64,000 bases of DNA from Pseudomonadota bacterium (lineage in GTDB: Bacteria > Desulfobacterota > Binatia > Binatales > Binataceae), in assembly GCA_021324455.1 (NCBI GenBank), contig JAJPJA010000033.1:1-64000 (forward strand), in the 5' to 3' direction. Below, piece by piece: positions 33,460 through 43,700 of this stretch. Within the stretch, counting starts at the first letter, position 1; the number at the start of each line of letters is the position of its first letter. Made by a program: the position numbers and the translations under genes. Under the pieces are notes generated by a model. The model was not told the origin of the DNA, did not search any database, and saw nothing but the letters and a program-made list of their open reading frames with translations.

Positions 33460-34746
33460 ATGAGAGCATCGGATTCAAATAACCCGCTGATCAGGGCCAT
33501 CACCCGCCGTTACTACCTGCTGTGGTGGTTCTACGCTTTCGGCGGCGGCTTCGTGTTCGGCGTCTATCCTTTATTTCTGCGCTCGCGCGGATTGTCGGAG
33601 CTGGAAACCAACAGCGTTCTGGCCACCTACTTCCTGATGACTTTCCTGACCGACGTTCCGACCGGCGCCTTTGCCGACGCGCTGAGCCGCCGCACCGCGT
33701 TCATTGTCGGATGCGCGCTGCGGGTGTTCGCCTTCGGACTTTACTTCTTCGCGCATCATTACCTGCTCTTCCTGGCGGCCGAGAGCATCGACGCGATTGG
33801 CACGACGTTCGGCAACGGCGCGGTGGACGCATGGGCGGTCGACGCGCTCGACGCCGCCGGCTTCACCGGGCTGAAGGACCGCATCTTCTCGCGCAACTCT
33901 CAACTGACGACCACCGGATGGCTGCTGTCGGCGATGATCGGCGCTTACGTCGCCAATATGGATATCTCCTGGCCGTGGATACTGGGGTCCGCCGGATACC
34001 TGACCAGCTTGATGGCCGGCGCGTGGTTGATGCGCGGGGGACAGGAGCGCGCGGGGCCGCGTCGCGCTCTGCGCGGACTGATCGGCGAGGTCAGGACGCG
34101 GACCAGCGCCGGTCTGCGCGAGGGCTTTCGCAGCCGTCCGGTGCTGCTGCTGGCGCTGGCCGGCGCGGTGCAGGTGGCGGCGTGGGCGCCTTACTTCATG
34201 GAATGGCCGCAGTATTTCCATGAGAATCTCGGCGTCGCGATCTGGATGATCGGATGGCTCTACTGTTTCTTCAGTATCGGGCGGCTCACCGGTGCCGAGC
34301 TGATCGCGCGCTACCAGCCGGCCAGCGCCAGCCGCGCGACTCTGCTGACCGGGTTGGCGCTGGGTACCGGCAGCATGCTGCTGGGCGCCGCGGTGGTGGG
34401 GCGTCTGCCGCTGACGCTGGCGATGCTGTTTGCGATGAACATCTGCAGCGGCGCGATGCAGCCGGTGACGCAGGCCTGGATCAACGAGCATCTGGCGGCC
34501 CGCAACCGCGCCACGCTGCTGTCGTTTCAAAGCACCTTCGCCACCTTCGGCGGTGCGATGGGTCTGCTGTTATGCGGCTGGATTTCCGACCGCAGCGGTC
34601 TTCTGGCCGGATGGGCGGCGGCGGGAATGATCGGCCTGTGCCCGGCGATTTTCTACTGGATGCTGCGCGGTGAAAAGGCGCCGATGCCGGAGGTGGATCG
34701 CGAAATTTCGCAGGCGGCCGAGACCCGCGCGGCGGCCGACGCATAA
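33460..34746 (+). CDS. MFS transporter
   Basis: 428 residues with about 12 hydrophobic segments. The loop 2-3 signature appears as DVPTGAFADALSRRTAF, and a related motif follows in the second half (ICSGAMQPVTQAWINEHLAARNRATLLS). This variant resembles MFS exporters with a D-x-PTGxxAD signature (drug or unknown efflux). Substrate unknown. The ATG at 33460 begins MRASDSN; a TTG at 33391 would add 23 unlikely residues. The SDR gene follows 14 bp downstream. Confidence 0.85.
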   Translation: MRASDSNNPLIRAITRRYYLLWWFYAFGGGFVFGVYPLFLRSRGLSELETNSVLATYFLMTFLTDVPTGAFADALSRRTAFIVGCALRVFAFGLYFFAHHYLLFLAAESIDAIGTTFGNGAVDAWAVDALDAAGFTGLKDRIFSRNSQLTTTGWLLSAMIGAYVANMDISWPWILGSAGYLTSLMAGAWLMRGGQERAGPRRALRGLIGEVRTRTSAGLREGFRSRPVLLLALAGAVQVAAWAPYFMEWPQYFHENLGVAIWMIGWLYCFFSIGRLTGAELIARYQPASASRATLLTGLALGTGSMLLGAAVVGRLPLTLAMLFAMNICSGAMQPVTQAWINEHLAARNRATLLSFQSTFATFGGAMGLLLCGWISDRSGLLAGWAAAGMIGLCPAIFYWMLRGEKAPMPEVDREISQAAETRAAADA

Positions 34747-34760
34747 AGGAGTTGAAGCTG

Positions 34761-35572
34761 ATGAAACGGCTTGACGGAAAAGCCTTGCTGGTGGCCGGCG
34801 GCGGAGCTGACGGACCGCCCAACAAGGGTGAGAGCCTCGCGATCGGCAACGGGCGCGCGATCGCAATTCTGTGCGCGCGCGAGGGCGCCCGCGTGGTAGT
34901 CACGGATCGTTCGCTCGCGTCCGCCCGGGAAACCGCCGCCGCGATAGTCGCCGGGGCGGGCAGGCGCATGCGCTGGAAGCCGACGTAAGCGACGAGCAGG
35001 CCTGCCGCAAGGCGGTGGCCGAGACGGTAGCGCGATTCGGCGCGCTCCAGCTGATGGTCAACAACGTCGGTATCGTGTATCCGGTGGACGATTTCAGTCT
35101 GGAGACCGCCGACTACGACCGTATCATGAGCGTCAATCTGCGCGGCCAGTTCCTGATGTTGAAGTACGCGATTCCGGAGATTGTCAAGGCCGGCGGCGGT
35201 GCGATCGTGCTGAACTCCTCGATGGGTGCGATCCGGGGCGGCGGCGCCACGTATGGCCCCAGCAAGGCGGCGATCAATTCGATGGTCCGCGGGGTGGCGG
35301 TGCGCTATGCCCGGGACAAGGTGCGATGCAACGCGGTGATGCCGGGGCTGATCAACTCGACCCTGGCGCGCCGCACGGGAGGGGAGGGGCGCGACGCCGC
35401 CGTCTCGCCGCTGGTCCCGATGGGCCGTCAGGGCACGCCGTGGGAGGTCGCCCACGCGGTGCTGTTCCTGCTCTCAGAGCAGGCGTCATACATCACCGGC
35501 ACCGAACTGCTGGTGGACGGCGGCTTCTGCGCCAGCGTAAACCTGGCCCCGCTCCCGCGCCTGTCGCGATAA
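34761..35572 (+). pseudogene. SDR-family oxidoreductase interrupted by a one-base frameshift
   Basis: The gene starts at ATG 34761 (AAGGAG upstream). The first part gives the cofactor-binding region (LLVAGGG...GNGRAIAILCAREGARVVVTDRS). At the GGG run 34958-34960 the frame breaks; adding one G gives AGAGQAHALEADVSDEQ and joins smoothly to the second part: NNVGI, the catalytic Ser in LNSSMGAI, YGPSK (Tyr/Lys) and the C-terminal TGTELLVDGGF. Apart from that single base every SDR motif is intact. It may be a fresh pseudogene or an assembly error. The GADGPPNKGESLAIGNG loop is a known longer variant of TGxxxGIG. Confidence 0.8.
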
Positions 35573-35773
35573 AGGCATACTCCGGGCGGCTTGCAGAAAC
35601 AGGTCTGAGAAGAGGCCGACAGGCGCAGGCGGGCGGGCTGTATCAGCAGATTTGCCGGCGTTATTCAGACCTCGCATGATCCAATGATTGTCGTGTGCTA
35701 AGTTCTCCGTTTAATAGCGCGAACACACTCCCTACGGCGTCTGGCCGCGAGGGACGAGCCAAAACGAGCATCA

Positions 35774-36982
35774 ATGGATTTTCCCCGAATCAAGCGCCTG
35801 CCGCCTTACGTTTTCAATGTCATCGGAGAGCTATGCCAGACCGCGCGCCGGCGCGGCGAAGACGTCATCGACTTCGGGATGGGCAATCCCGACGGCGCCA
35901 CTCCGCCTCACATCGTAAACAAGCTGATTGACGCCGCCGGCAAAACCGCCAACCATCGCTATTCCGTCTCGCGCGGCATTTTCAAGCTTCGTTTGGCGAT
36001 AACGGATTGGTACAAGCGCCGCTTCGGGGTCGAACTCGACCCCGATTCGGAGGCGATAGTTACAATCGGATCGAAAGAGGGAATCGCCCACCTGACGCTG
36101 GCGATCCTCGACCATGGCGACGTGGTGCTGGCACCCACTCCCACCTACCCGATCCATCAATACGCATGCATAATCGCGGGCGCGGAGGTGCATGGCGTGC
36201 TGATGCGCCAGGGCAGCGATTTCTTCGAGGAGCTGGTATCGGTGGTCAAGCGATGCTGGCCGCGGCCCAAACTCATCATCATGAACTTCCCGCACAATCC
36301 GACCACGGCGGTGGTCGAGATCGGCTTCATGAAGAAGCTGGTCGAGTTCGCGCGCGACAACCAGATCATGGTCGCGCACGATTTCGCCTACGCCGATCTA
36401 TGTTTTGACGGCTACCAGGCGCCGTCCTTCATGCAGGTGCCGGGGGCCAAGGAAGTCGGCGTCGAGTTCTACACCTTGTCCAAGAGCTACAACATGCCGG
36501 GATGGCGCGTGGGATTCGCGGTCGGCAACCGGCAGATGATCGGGGCGCTGGCGCGGCTCAAGTCCTATTTCGATTACGGCATGTTTACTCCGGTCCAGGT
36601 GGCGGCGATCGCCGCGCTCAACGGACCGCAGGAATGCGTAACCGAGATCAACGAGATCTATCGCCGCCGCCGCGACGTGCTGGTCGAGGGGCTGGTGCGC
36701 TGCGGATGGGAGGTGGAAAAGCCGCGCGCCACGATGTTCGTATGGGCGCCCATCCCCGAGCCGTTCCGCGCCATGGGTTCGCTCGAATTCGCCAAGTTCC
36801 TGCTGGCCCAAGCCAAAGTCGCCGTTTCGCCCGGGATCGGCTTCGGCGAGGACGGCGACGGCTTCGTCCGCTTCGGCCTGATCGAAAATGAGCATCGGAT
36901 TCGCCAGGCGGTGCGCGGAATCCGCCATGCGATGCAGCACGGCGCGGCGCCGCGCATCAAGGCCGCAGGCGGGCTGCGCTGA
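35774..36982 (+). CDS. alaC: Class I/II aminotransferase, AlaC-like
   Basis: 402 residues. DFGMGNPDG at the start, [35 protein letters not shown] and the PLP Lys in [16 protein letters not shown] identify a fold type I alanine/aspartate-type transaminase. It heads a five-gene block (homoserine dehydrogenase, threonine synthase, phosphoglycerate mutase, fructose bisphosphatase). The alaC-hom-thrC-apgM order is one I know from delta-proteobacteria-like genomes. The exact substrate is not proven by sequence. Confidence 0.9.
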   Translation: MDFPRIKRLPPYVFNVIGELCQTARRRGEDVIDFGMGNPDGATPPHIVNKLIDAAGKTANHRYSVSRGIFKLRLAITDWYKRRFGVELDPDSEAIVTIGSKEGIAHLTLAILDHGDVVLAPTPTYPIHQYACIIAGAEVHGVLMRQGSDFFEELVSVVKRCWPRPKLIIMNFPHNPTTAVVEIGFMKKLVEFARDNQIMVAHDFAYADLCFDGYQAPSFMQVPGAKEVGVEFYTLSKSYNMPGWRVGFAVGNRQMIGALARLKSYFDYGMFTPVQVAAIAALNGPQECVTEINEIYRRRRDVLVEGLVRCGWEVEKPRATMFVWAPIPEPFRAMGSLEFAKFLLAQAKVAVSPGIGFGEDGDGFVRFGLIENEHRIRQAVRGIRHAMQHGAAPRIKAAGGLR

Positions 36983-37003
36983 ACGGCGCGGACGCGTTAA
37001 GGG

Positions 37004-38314
37004 ATGAAAACGGTTCGCATCGGCCTGCTCGGCTGCGGCACGGTTGGCGGCGGAGTGGTCAAGCTGATGCGCCGCAACGCCGCGATGCTGACCGCGCGGT
37101 TGGGCGCGCGGATGGAACTGGCCGGGATCGCGGACCGCAGCCTGGCCCCGGATCCGTCGCTGGGCGTCAGCGCGGATCTGATCACGCGCGACTCGGAGCG
37201 TTTGGTCACCCGCCCCGATATTGATGTGGTGGTTGAACTTTTCGGCGGGGTCGAACCCGCTCAGACTTTGATCCTCAAGGCTTTGGATGCGGGCAAGGAC
37301 GTGGTCACGGCCAACAAAGCGCTGCTCGCGGAGCATGGCGACCGCATCTTCAAAGCCGCCGCGCGCAGCGGACGCTTTATCGGCTTCGAGGCGAGCGTCG
37401 GCGGCGGCGTCCCGATCATCAGAACGCTGCGCGAGGCGCTGGCCGGCGACCGCCAGCGCGCGGTGTACGGAATCGTCAACGGCACCTGCAATTACATTCT
37501 GAGCACGATGGCCGAGAGCGGAGCGGAATTTTCCGACGTGTTGGCGGCGGCCCAGCGCAGCGGCCTGGCCGAAGCCGATCCCACCCTCGACATCGGCGGA
37601 CACGACGCCGCGCACAAGCTGTCGCTGCTGGTGACGCTGGCTTTCGGCGTCGCGCTCAAGCCCGGCCAGGTGCATACCGAGGGCATCACAAAGGTCACGA
37701 TGCAGGATCTCGCCTACGCGCGCGAGTTCGGCTTTACGGTCAAGCTGCTGGCCATCGCCAAGCATGAGGACGGCGCGATCGAGGCGCGGGTGCATCCGAC
37801 GATGGTGCCCAGCCGCCATCTGCTGGCGGGTGTGAGCGGCGCATACAACGCGATCTATATTCAGGGCGACGCACTGGGCTCGACCATGTATTTCGGTCTG
37901 GGCGCCGGTGAGATGCCGACGGCGACCGCGGTCGTGGCAGACATGCTGGAGATCGCGCGGATGCGTCTGGTGGGCGCGACCGAAGCCAGCGATCACGCGC
38001 TGGGTTATCCCTACTCCGCGATCAAACCGGCCCGGGTCAAGCCGATGGCCCGGGTTTTGTGCCAGTATTATTTGCGCTTCACGGCGGAGGACAAACCCGG
38101 CGTACTGGGCCGGATTGCTTCCGTATTGGGGCGCCATAAGATATCGATTGCGTCGGTGATTCAGCAGGAGCGGGCGCCGCAGGTCACCGTACCGGTGGTG
38201 ATGCGCACGCATGAATGCTACGAGCGCGATCTGATCCTCGCGCTGGCCGAGATTCGCCGGCGCAAAATCGTCAAGGCGGAGCCGGTCTTCATCCGGATCG
38301 AGGAGCGATTGTAA
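37004..38314 (+). CDS. hom: Homoserine dehydrogenase with C-terminal ACT domain
   Basis: 436 residues. Converts aspartate semialdehyde to homoserine on the way to threonine and methionine. Rossmann loop GLLGCGTVGGGV, then VTANKALLAEHG, VGGGVPIIRTL, VNGTCNYIL and LAEADPTLDIGGHDAAHKL (catalytic region). An ACT domain (about 345-430, FTAEDKPGVLGRIASVLG) fits feedback control by threonine. It starts 21 bp after the aminotransferase stop and ends 7 bp before thrC. Confidence 0.96.
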   Translation: MKTVRIGLLGCGTVGGGVVKLMRRNAAMLTARLGARMELAGIADRSLAPDPSLGVSADLITRDSERLVTRPDIDVVVELFGGVEPAQTLILKALDAGKDVVTANKALLAEHGDRIFKAAARSGRFIGFEASVGGGVPIIRTLREALAGDRQRAVYGIVNGTCNYILSTMAESGAEFSDVLAAAQRSGLAEADPTLDIGGHDAAHKLSLLVTLAFGVALKPGQVHTEGITKVTMQDLAYAREFGFTVKLLAIAKHEDGAIEARVHPTMVPSRHLLAGVSGAYNAIYIQGDALGSTMYFGLGAGEMPTATAVVADMLEIARMRLVGATEASDHALGYPYSAIKPARVKPMARVLCQYYLRFTAEDKPGVLGRIASVLGRHKISIASVIQQERAPQVTVPVVMRTHECYERDLILALAEIRRRKIVKAEPVFIRIEERL

Positions 38315-38321
38315 GACGTCG

Positions 38322-39416
38322 ATGGCCGCATCCAACCAGCAACCGTCCCGGCTGACCCGCTGGCCGGGCCTGATCGAGCATTACCGGCGCTTCCTTCCAG
38401 TCGCTCCCGAGATGCCGGTGGTGACGCTGAATGAAGGCAATACGCCGCTGATCGAAGCGCCCGCGCTGGCCGATCGAATCGGTGTCGGCTTGAAGCTTTA
38501 CTTGAAATTCGAAGGCGTCAATCCGACCGGATCGTTCAAGGATCGGGGCATGACGATGGCCATCAGCAAGGCGCTGGCGGAGGGCGCCCGGGCGGTTATC
38601 TGCGCTTCGACCGGAAATACCGCGGCGTCGGCGGCGGCCTATGCCGGCCGCGCGGGACTTAAAGCCCTAGTTTTGATTCCCAAAGGCGCGGTGGCCCTGG
38701 GCAAGCTGTCGCAAAGCGTGATGCATGGGGCGCAGGTGGTCGAAGTGATCGGCAACTTCGATATCTGTCTCAAGATGGTGCGCGACCTGGGCGAGCGCGA
38801 CCCCACCCGCATTCGATTGGTCAACAGCGTCAATCCGGATCGCATCCAGGGGCAGAAGACGGCGGCGTTCGAGGTTTGCGATCAACTGGGAGACGCGCCC
38901 GATTTCCACTTCCTGCCGGTCGGCAACGCGGGCAATATCACGGCGTATTGGCTCGGCTACCGCGAGTACCAGGCCGCGGGGCTGTCCTCCCGGCTGCCCA
39001 GAATGATGGGCTATCAAGCCGAGGAATCCGCGCCCATCGTACGCGGGCATCCGATTGACGATCCGCATACGGTGGCGACCGCGATCAAAATCGGCAACCC
39101 GGCGAGCTGGAAAGCCGCCGAGCAGGCGCGCGACGAATCCGGCGGCGCGATCGATATCGTGACGGACGCGGAAATCCTGGCCGCTTACCGCATGATCGCC
39201 GCCCAAGGCATCTTCGCCGAACCCGCCTCGGCGGCGTCGGTGGCGGGCGCGCTCAAGTACGGCGCCACCGGCAAAATCAAGCCCGGCTCCACGGTGGTGT
39301 GCACCCTCACCGGGCATGGCCTGAAGGATCCCGACACGGCGTTGAAAAACCTCAGCAACACAGTCGTGGTCGAACCCGAAGTCGGCCGGATTCTGAAACT
39401 CCTGGAGATCGAATGA
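38322..39416 (+). CDS. thrC: Threonine synthase
   Basis: 364 residues, PLP fold type II. LNEGNTPLIEAPAL, then the PLP Lys in GSFKDRGMTMAISKA, ICASTGNTAASAAAYAGRAGL, the phosphate-binding LPVGNAGNI and FAEPASAASVAGAL. It converts O-phosphohomoserine to threonine. No homoserine kinase is seen in the window. The last codons overlap a short duplication that reaches the next gene's start. Confidence 0.95.
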   Translation: MAASNQQPSRLTRWPGLIEHYRRFLPVAPEMPVVTLNEGNTPLIEAPALADRIGVGLKLYLKFEGVNPTGSFKDRGMTMAISKALAEGARAVICASTGNTAASAAAYAGRAGLKALVLIPKGAVALGKLSQSVMHGAQVVEVIGNFDICLKMVRDLGERDPTRIRLVNSVNPDRIQGQKTAAFEVCDQLGDAPDFHFLPVGNAGNITAYWLGYREYQAAGLSSRLPRMMGYQAEESAPIVRGHPIDDPHTVATAIKIGNPASWKAAEQARDESGGAIDIVTDAEILAAYRMIAAQGIFAEPASAASVAGALKYGATGKIKPGSTVVCTLTGHGLKDPDTALKNLSNTVVVEPEVGRILKLLEIE

Positions 39417-39432
39417 CCCGGAGATCGAATGA
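39404..39432. repeat. Short tandem duplication at the thrC/apgM junction
   Basis: GGAGATCGAATGA occurs at 39404-39416 (end of thrC) and again at 39420-39432 (ribosome-binding site and start of apgM), a 16-bp period. It looks like a recent duplication of a stop/start overlap. Confidence 0.75.
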
Positions 39433-40649
39433 TGAAATACGTCATCGTGCATGGAGACGGAATGGCGGACTGGCCGTGCCCGGAGCTTGGCGGCCGGACT
39501 CCGCTGCAGGCCGCGCGCAAACCCAACATGGATCGAATCGCTGCATGCGGCGAGCTGGGAATGGTCGCGACTATCCCGGATGGAATGCCGCCCGGCAGCG
39601 ACGTCGGCACCATGACGATGCTCGGCTATGACCCGCGCCGCTACCATACCGGACGCGCCCCGATCGAAGCCGCCAGCATGGGCCTGAATATCGCGCCCGA
39701 CGATGTCGTCTTTCGGATGAACCTGGTGTCGCTCAATGCGGCGGCGGACGGATCCGAAACCATGGGTGATTTCACCGCCGGTCATATCGGCAGCGAAGAG
39801 GCGGGGGAGATGGTCCGCGATATCGGCCAGCGGCTGGGCGGTAGCGAATTCGAATTCCATCCCGGAGTAAGTTACCGCCATATAATGGTGTGGCATCGCG
39901 GCCTGACCGATACCGTCCTGACGCCGCCGCACGACATAACCGACCAGCCGATCGCGCAGTACCTGCCCAGGGGTCCGGGTGCGGATCGGCTGCGCGAACT
40001 GACCGCGGCGGCGGCCGCTATCCTCGCGCGCCATCCGGTCAACGAAGCCCGCCGCAAGAGCGGCAAGCCCGCCGCCAATTCGGTCTGGTTCTGGGGGCAG
40101 GGGCGGCGTCCCGCGGTACCGACGCTGCGCGAGCGCTTCGGCGCGTCAGGCGCGGTCATATCCGCGGTGGATTTGGTCAACGGTTTGGGACGTCTGGCCG
40201 GTCTGGACGTAATCAAGGTGCCCGGCGCGACCGGCTTTCTCGATACCGACTACGGTGCCAAGGGGCGCTGCGGTCTGGAGGCGTTGAAGCAGCGCGACTT
40301 CCTGCTGGTCCATATTGAGGCTCCCGACGAAGCCGCGCACATGGGACGCGCCGACTTCAAAGTCGAAGCGATCGAGCGAATTGACGAGTTGGTGATCGGC
40401 ACGCTGCTCGAAGGGCTGCCGCGTCTGGGCGAGTACCGGATCCTGCTGATGCCCGATCATGCCACGCCATGCAAACTCAAGACGCACTCGAACGAGCCGG
40501 TTCCCTTTGCTATCGTTTCACATACAGCGCTGACGCAGCCGCCTTCCATCAACCGCCGCTACACGGAGCAGGACGCGGCCGCGGCCGGACTAAAGCTCGA
40601 ACACGGCCACGTCCTTATCGGCAGGCTGTTTCAACAAGCATCGGCTTGA
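39429..40649 (+). CDS. apgM: Cofactor-independent phosphoglycerate mutase (ApgM type)
   Basis: 406 residues of the alkaline-phosphatase superfamily. VHGDGMADWP gives the first metal Asp; PPGSDVGTMTMLGYDPRRYHTGRAPIEA holds the nucleophile Ser and ligands; HIEAPDEAAHMG and LMPDHATPCKLKTHS hold later His/Asp ligands. It interconverts 3- and 2-phosphoglycerate, and the clustering with threonine genes is common for this type. The start is one of two adjacent ATGs. Confidence 0.93.
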   Translation: MMKYVIVHGDGMADWPCPELGGRTPLQAARKPNMDRIAACGELGMVATIPDGMPPGSDVGTMTMLGYDPRRYHTGRAPIEAASMGLNIAPDDVVFRMNLVSLNAAADGSETMGDFTAGHIGSEEAGEMVRDIGQRLGGSEFEFHPGVSYRHIMVWHRGLTDTVLTPPHDITDQPIAQYLPRGPGADRLRELTAAAAAILARHPVNEARRKSGKPAANSVWFWGQGRRPAVPTLRERFGASGAVISAVDLVNGLGRLAGLDVIKVPGATGFLDTDYGAKGRCGLEALKQRDFLLVHIEAPDEAAHMGRADFKVEAIERIDELVIGTLLEGLPRLGEYRILLMPDHATPCKLKTHSNEPVPFAIVSHTALTQPPSINRRYTEQDAAAAGLKLEHGHVLIGRLFQQASA

Positions 40650-40676
40650 GGCCGGTTCGCGACCCGAGGGATCATA

Positions 40677-41630
40677 GTGGATCGTAACCTTGCACTCGAA
40701 GTCGTGCGCGCCACCGAGGCCGCCGCGCTGGCAGTTGGCCGTCTGATTGGCAAGGGCGACGAGCGCCTGGCCGACCGCACCGCGGCCGAAGCGATGCGCA
40801 ACGCGCTCAACGCAATCGGCGTCGACGGTAAAATCGTAATCGGCGAGGGCGACGAGGGCGAAACCGATCTGCTGTACAACGGACAGATCGTTGGAATTGG
40901 TTCGGGGCCCGAGGTCGATGTGGGGGTTGACGCGCTGGAAGGTCCGCTGATTTGCGCCACCGGCGGACCCAACGCCTTGTCGTGCGTCGCGATGGCGGAG
41001 CGGGGCAAGCTGCTGCAATGTCCCAACACTTACATGGAGAAGATCGCGGTTGGTCCGATCGGCCGCGGGGTGATCGACCTGGACCGCTCGCCGGCCGACA
41101 ATCTGCGCGCGCTGGCCGAAGCCAAAAAGGTTTACGTGGAGGACTTGCGCGTTGCTATTCTTGACCGCCCGCGGCATGAGAATCTGGTGGCCGAAGTGCG
41201 GCGCGCCGGTGCCGGCATCAAATTGCTGTCGGCCGGCGACCTTTCCGCCGCGCTCGCCACGACCCATCCGGAAAGCGACATCGACATGCTGATTGGAATC
41301 GGCGGCGCCCATCAGGGGGTGCTCGCCGCCGCCGCGATCCGGTCCGCCGGCGGCGACATGCAATGCCGTCTGAAGCCGCGCAACGAGCAGGAAGCCGAGC
41401 AATGCCTGGCCTGCGGCATCCTCGATCTCAACCGGCGCTATACGCTGGAAGAGCTGGCCGGCGACAACGTGATGTTCGCGGCCACCGGCGTCACCACCGG
41501 CGACTATCTGCGCGGCGTGCGGTTTTTTTCCGGCGGCGCGCTCACCAACAGCGTCGTGATGCGATCGAAGACCCGCACCGTCCGTTTCATCAGCGCGATT
41601 CATCATTTCGACTTCAAACCCGAATACTGA
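40677..41630 (+). CDS. glpX: Class II fructose-1,6-bisphosphatase
   Basis: 317 residues. RNLALEVVRATEAAAL, DGKIVIGEGDEGET (metal-binding), VDVGVDALEGP, SPADNLRALAEAK and IGIGGAHQGVLAAAAI are hallmarks of the GlpX family. Gluconeogenic phosphatase acting on fructose-1,6-bisphosphate (some act on sedoheptulose bisphosphate too). The start is GTG with GAGGG seven bases upstream. Last gene of the housekeeping block. Confidence 0.95.
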   Translation: MDRNLALEVVRATEAAALAVGRLIGKGDERLADRTAAEAMRNALNAIGVDGKIVIGEGDEGETDLLYNGQIVGIGSGPEVDVGVDALEGPLICATGGPNALSCVAMAERGKLLQCPNTYMEKIAVGPIGRGVIDLDRSPADNLRALAEAKKVYVEDLRVAILDRPRHENLVAEVRRAGAGIKLLSAGDLSAALATTHPESDIDMLIGIGGAHQGVLAAAAIRSAGGDMQCRLKPRNEQEAEQCLACGILDLNRRYTLEELAGDNVMFAATGVTTGDYLRGVRFFSGGALTNSVVMRSKTRTVRFISAIHHFDFKPEY

Positions 41631-41675
41631 GAACCTCCGCCTTGACCGGCGGTATCAGAGCGAAGGAGCCAGGCC

Positions 41676-42455
41676 GTGGAACTTACGAACCTGATTTTCG
41701 ACAAAGCGCGGATTGCCCTGGTCACCGTCAACCGTCCCCGGGCGCTCAACGCCCTCAACGTGCAGGTGGTCGAAGAACTGGCCCAGGTGCTCAGGGACGT
41801 GCGGCATGACCCCGCCGTGCGGGCGCTGATCATTACCGGCGCCGGCGACCGAGCCTTCGTGGCCGGTGCGGATATCGCCGCGATGGCGGAGATGTCCACG
41901 GTCCAGGGGCTGGAGTTCTGCCGCCTGGGGCATCGAGTGCTGCAGTCGATGGAGGAATTGCCGGTGCCGATTATCGCCGCCGTCAACGGGTTCGCGCTGG
42001 GCGGCGGACTGGAGCTGGCGATGGCGTGCGACATGGTGATCGCCAGCGACAAGGCGCGCTTCGGACAGCCGGAAATCAATCTGGCTCTGATTCCGGGATT
42101 CGGCGGCACCCAGCGTCTGCCCCGCCGCATCGGTCATCCGCGGGCGCGCCATCTGATTTTGACCGGCGAGATGATCGATGCCAAAACGGCCCTGGAATGG
42201 GGTCTGATAAATCAGGTGGTGGCGCCCGACAAGCTGCTCGAGACCGCGCGCGAACTGGCCGAGAAAATCGCCGGCAAATCGCCGCTGACGGTGCGCGAGG
42301 CCAAGGCCGCCCTGATCGCCGCGGCCACCATGACCGAGGATGCCGGGCTGAAGCTGGAGCAGCAGGCATTCGGCGTCTGCTTCGGCAGCGCCGACCGCGT
42401 GGAGGGCACCAAAGCGTTCGTGGAAAAGCGCGACCCCAAATGGCAGGGGAGATAA
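41676..42455 (+). CDS. Enoyl-CoA hydratase/isomerase family protein
   Basis: 259 residues, crotonase fold. NRPRALNALN, AFVAGADIAAMAEM and VNGFALGGGLELAMACDMVIAS form the oxyanion hole and CoA site; PEINLALIPGFGGTQRLPR carries the second catalytic Glu region (the first is in the GGGLELA helix). It hydrates 2-enoyl-CoA. First gene of an acyl-CoA island, with GGAG upstream of the start. Confidence 0.93.
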   Translation: MELTNLIFDKARIALVTVNRPRALNALNVQVVEELAQVLRDVRHDPAVRALIITGAGDRAFVAGADIAAMAEMSTVQGLEFCRLGHRVLQSMEELPVPIIAAVNGFALGGGLELAMACDMVIASDKARFGQPEINLALIPGFGGTQRLPRRIGHPRARHLILTGEMIDAKTALEWGLINQVVAPDKLLETARELAEKIAGKSPLTVREAKAALIAAATMTEDAGLKLEQQAFGVCFGSADRVEGTKAFVEKRDPKWQGR

Positions 42456-42546
42456 CCTCCATCCCCGCTCATCCCCTTTATGTGGTAGCCTGAAAAGGGG
42501 CGGCACCTCACGCTTCAATTTATGCGCGCATGTAAACTAAACCCCG

Positions 42547-43692
42547 ATGGACCTTGAGCTGACCGATAGCCAATTGGGGGTGCGCGATACCGTGCGCCGT
42601 TTCGCCGCCGAACGTCTGGATCAGGCCGGCATCGAAACCGACCGCACCCATGAATTCCCGGCCGCCATCATTAAGGAATTGGGCGAACTTGGCATCATGG
42701 GCATCTTCGTGCCCGAAACCTACGGCGGCGCGGGGATGGATCACGTCAGCTATGCGCTGGCGATCGAGGAGCTGTCGGTGCAATGCGCGGCCACCGGCGT
42801 GATCGTGTCGGCGCATTCCTCGCTGGCGATGTGGCCGATCCTGGGACTGGGCACCGAAGACCAGAAACGCCGGTTTCTGCCCGAGATGGCGGCCGGGCGG
42901 CATCTCGGATGCTTCGCGCTGACCGAACCGCAAGCGGGTTCCGACGCCGCCGGGCAGAAAACCCGCGCGCTTCGCGACGGCGATTGCTACATAATCAACG
43001 GCACCAAGAACTTCATCACCAACGGACCGCAGGCGCGCGTCGCGATCGTGTTCGCGATGACGGATCCCGCCGCGGGCCATCGGGGGATCAGCGCCTTCAT
43101 TGTCGATACCGGCACCCCCGGATGGCAGGTGGTGCGCAACGAAGACAAGATGGGCATCCACGGCGCCCACAGCGCGCAGCTCAGCTTTTCGGACATGAGA
43201 GTGCCGGCCGATTGTCTGTTGACCCAGGAGGGTCAAGGCTTCAAGGTGGCGATGAAAACGCTGGACGGCGGCCGGATCGGAATCGCGGCGCAGGCGGTTG
43301 GAATTGCGCGGGCCGCGCTCGAAGCGTCGTTGAAGTACGCCGGCGAGCGGCGCGCGTTCGGCGCTCCGATCGGCAGCTTTCAGGCGATTCAATGGAAGCT
43401 GGCCGACATGGCGGTCGAGGTCGACGCCGCGCGGCTGTTGACCTTGCAAGCCGCCGCGCTCAAGGACGCCGGCGCGGTGCATACGACCCAGTCCGCGATG
43501 GCGAAGCTGTTCGCCGCGGAGACCGCGATGAAGGCCGCCACCGAAGCGGTGCAGATTCACGGCGGCTACGGATATACCAGGGAATTCAAGGTGGAGCGGT
43601 TTTTCCGCGACGCCAAGATCACCGAAATCTACGAAGGAACATCTGAGATTCAACGGCTGGTGATCGCCAGCCATGTACTGGGAGAAAGGTGA
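42547..43692 (+). CDS. Acyl-CoA dehydrogenase (short/branched-chain type)
   Basis: 381 residues. [17 protein letters not shown] contacts FAD and substrate, [10 protein letters not shown] follows, then [19 protein letters not shown], with the catalytic Glu in [12 protein letters not shown]. The pattern fits short- or branched-chain acyl-CoA dehydrogenases. It oxidises acyl-CoA to 2-enoyl-CoA and passes electrons to ETF. The stop sits against the mutase start, so the mutase and this enzyme are probably co-translated. Confidence 0.94.
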   Translation: MDLELTDSQLGVRDTVRRFAAERLDQAGIETDRTHEFPAAIIKELGELGIMGIFVPETYGGAGMDHVSYALAIEELSVQCAATGVIVSAHSSLAMWPILGLGTEDQKRRFLPEMAAGRHLGCFALTEPQAGSDAAGQKTRALRDGDCYIINGTKNFITNGPQARVAIVFAMTDPAAGHRGISAFIVDTGTPGWQVVRNEDKMGIHGAHSAQLSFSDMRVPADCLLTQEGQGFKVAMKTLDGGRIGIAAQAVGIARAALEASLKYAGERRAFGAPIGSFQAIQWKLADMAVEVDAARLLTLQAAALKDAGAVHTTQSAMAKLFAAETAMKAATEAVQIHGGYGYTREFKVERFFRDAKITEIYEGTSEIQRLVIASHVLGER

Positions 43693-43700
43693 GCTTGAAC

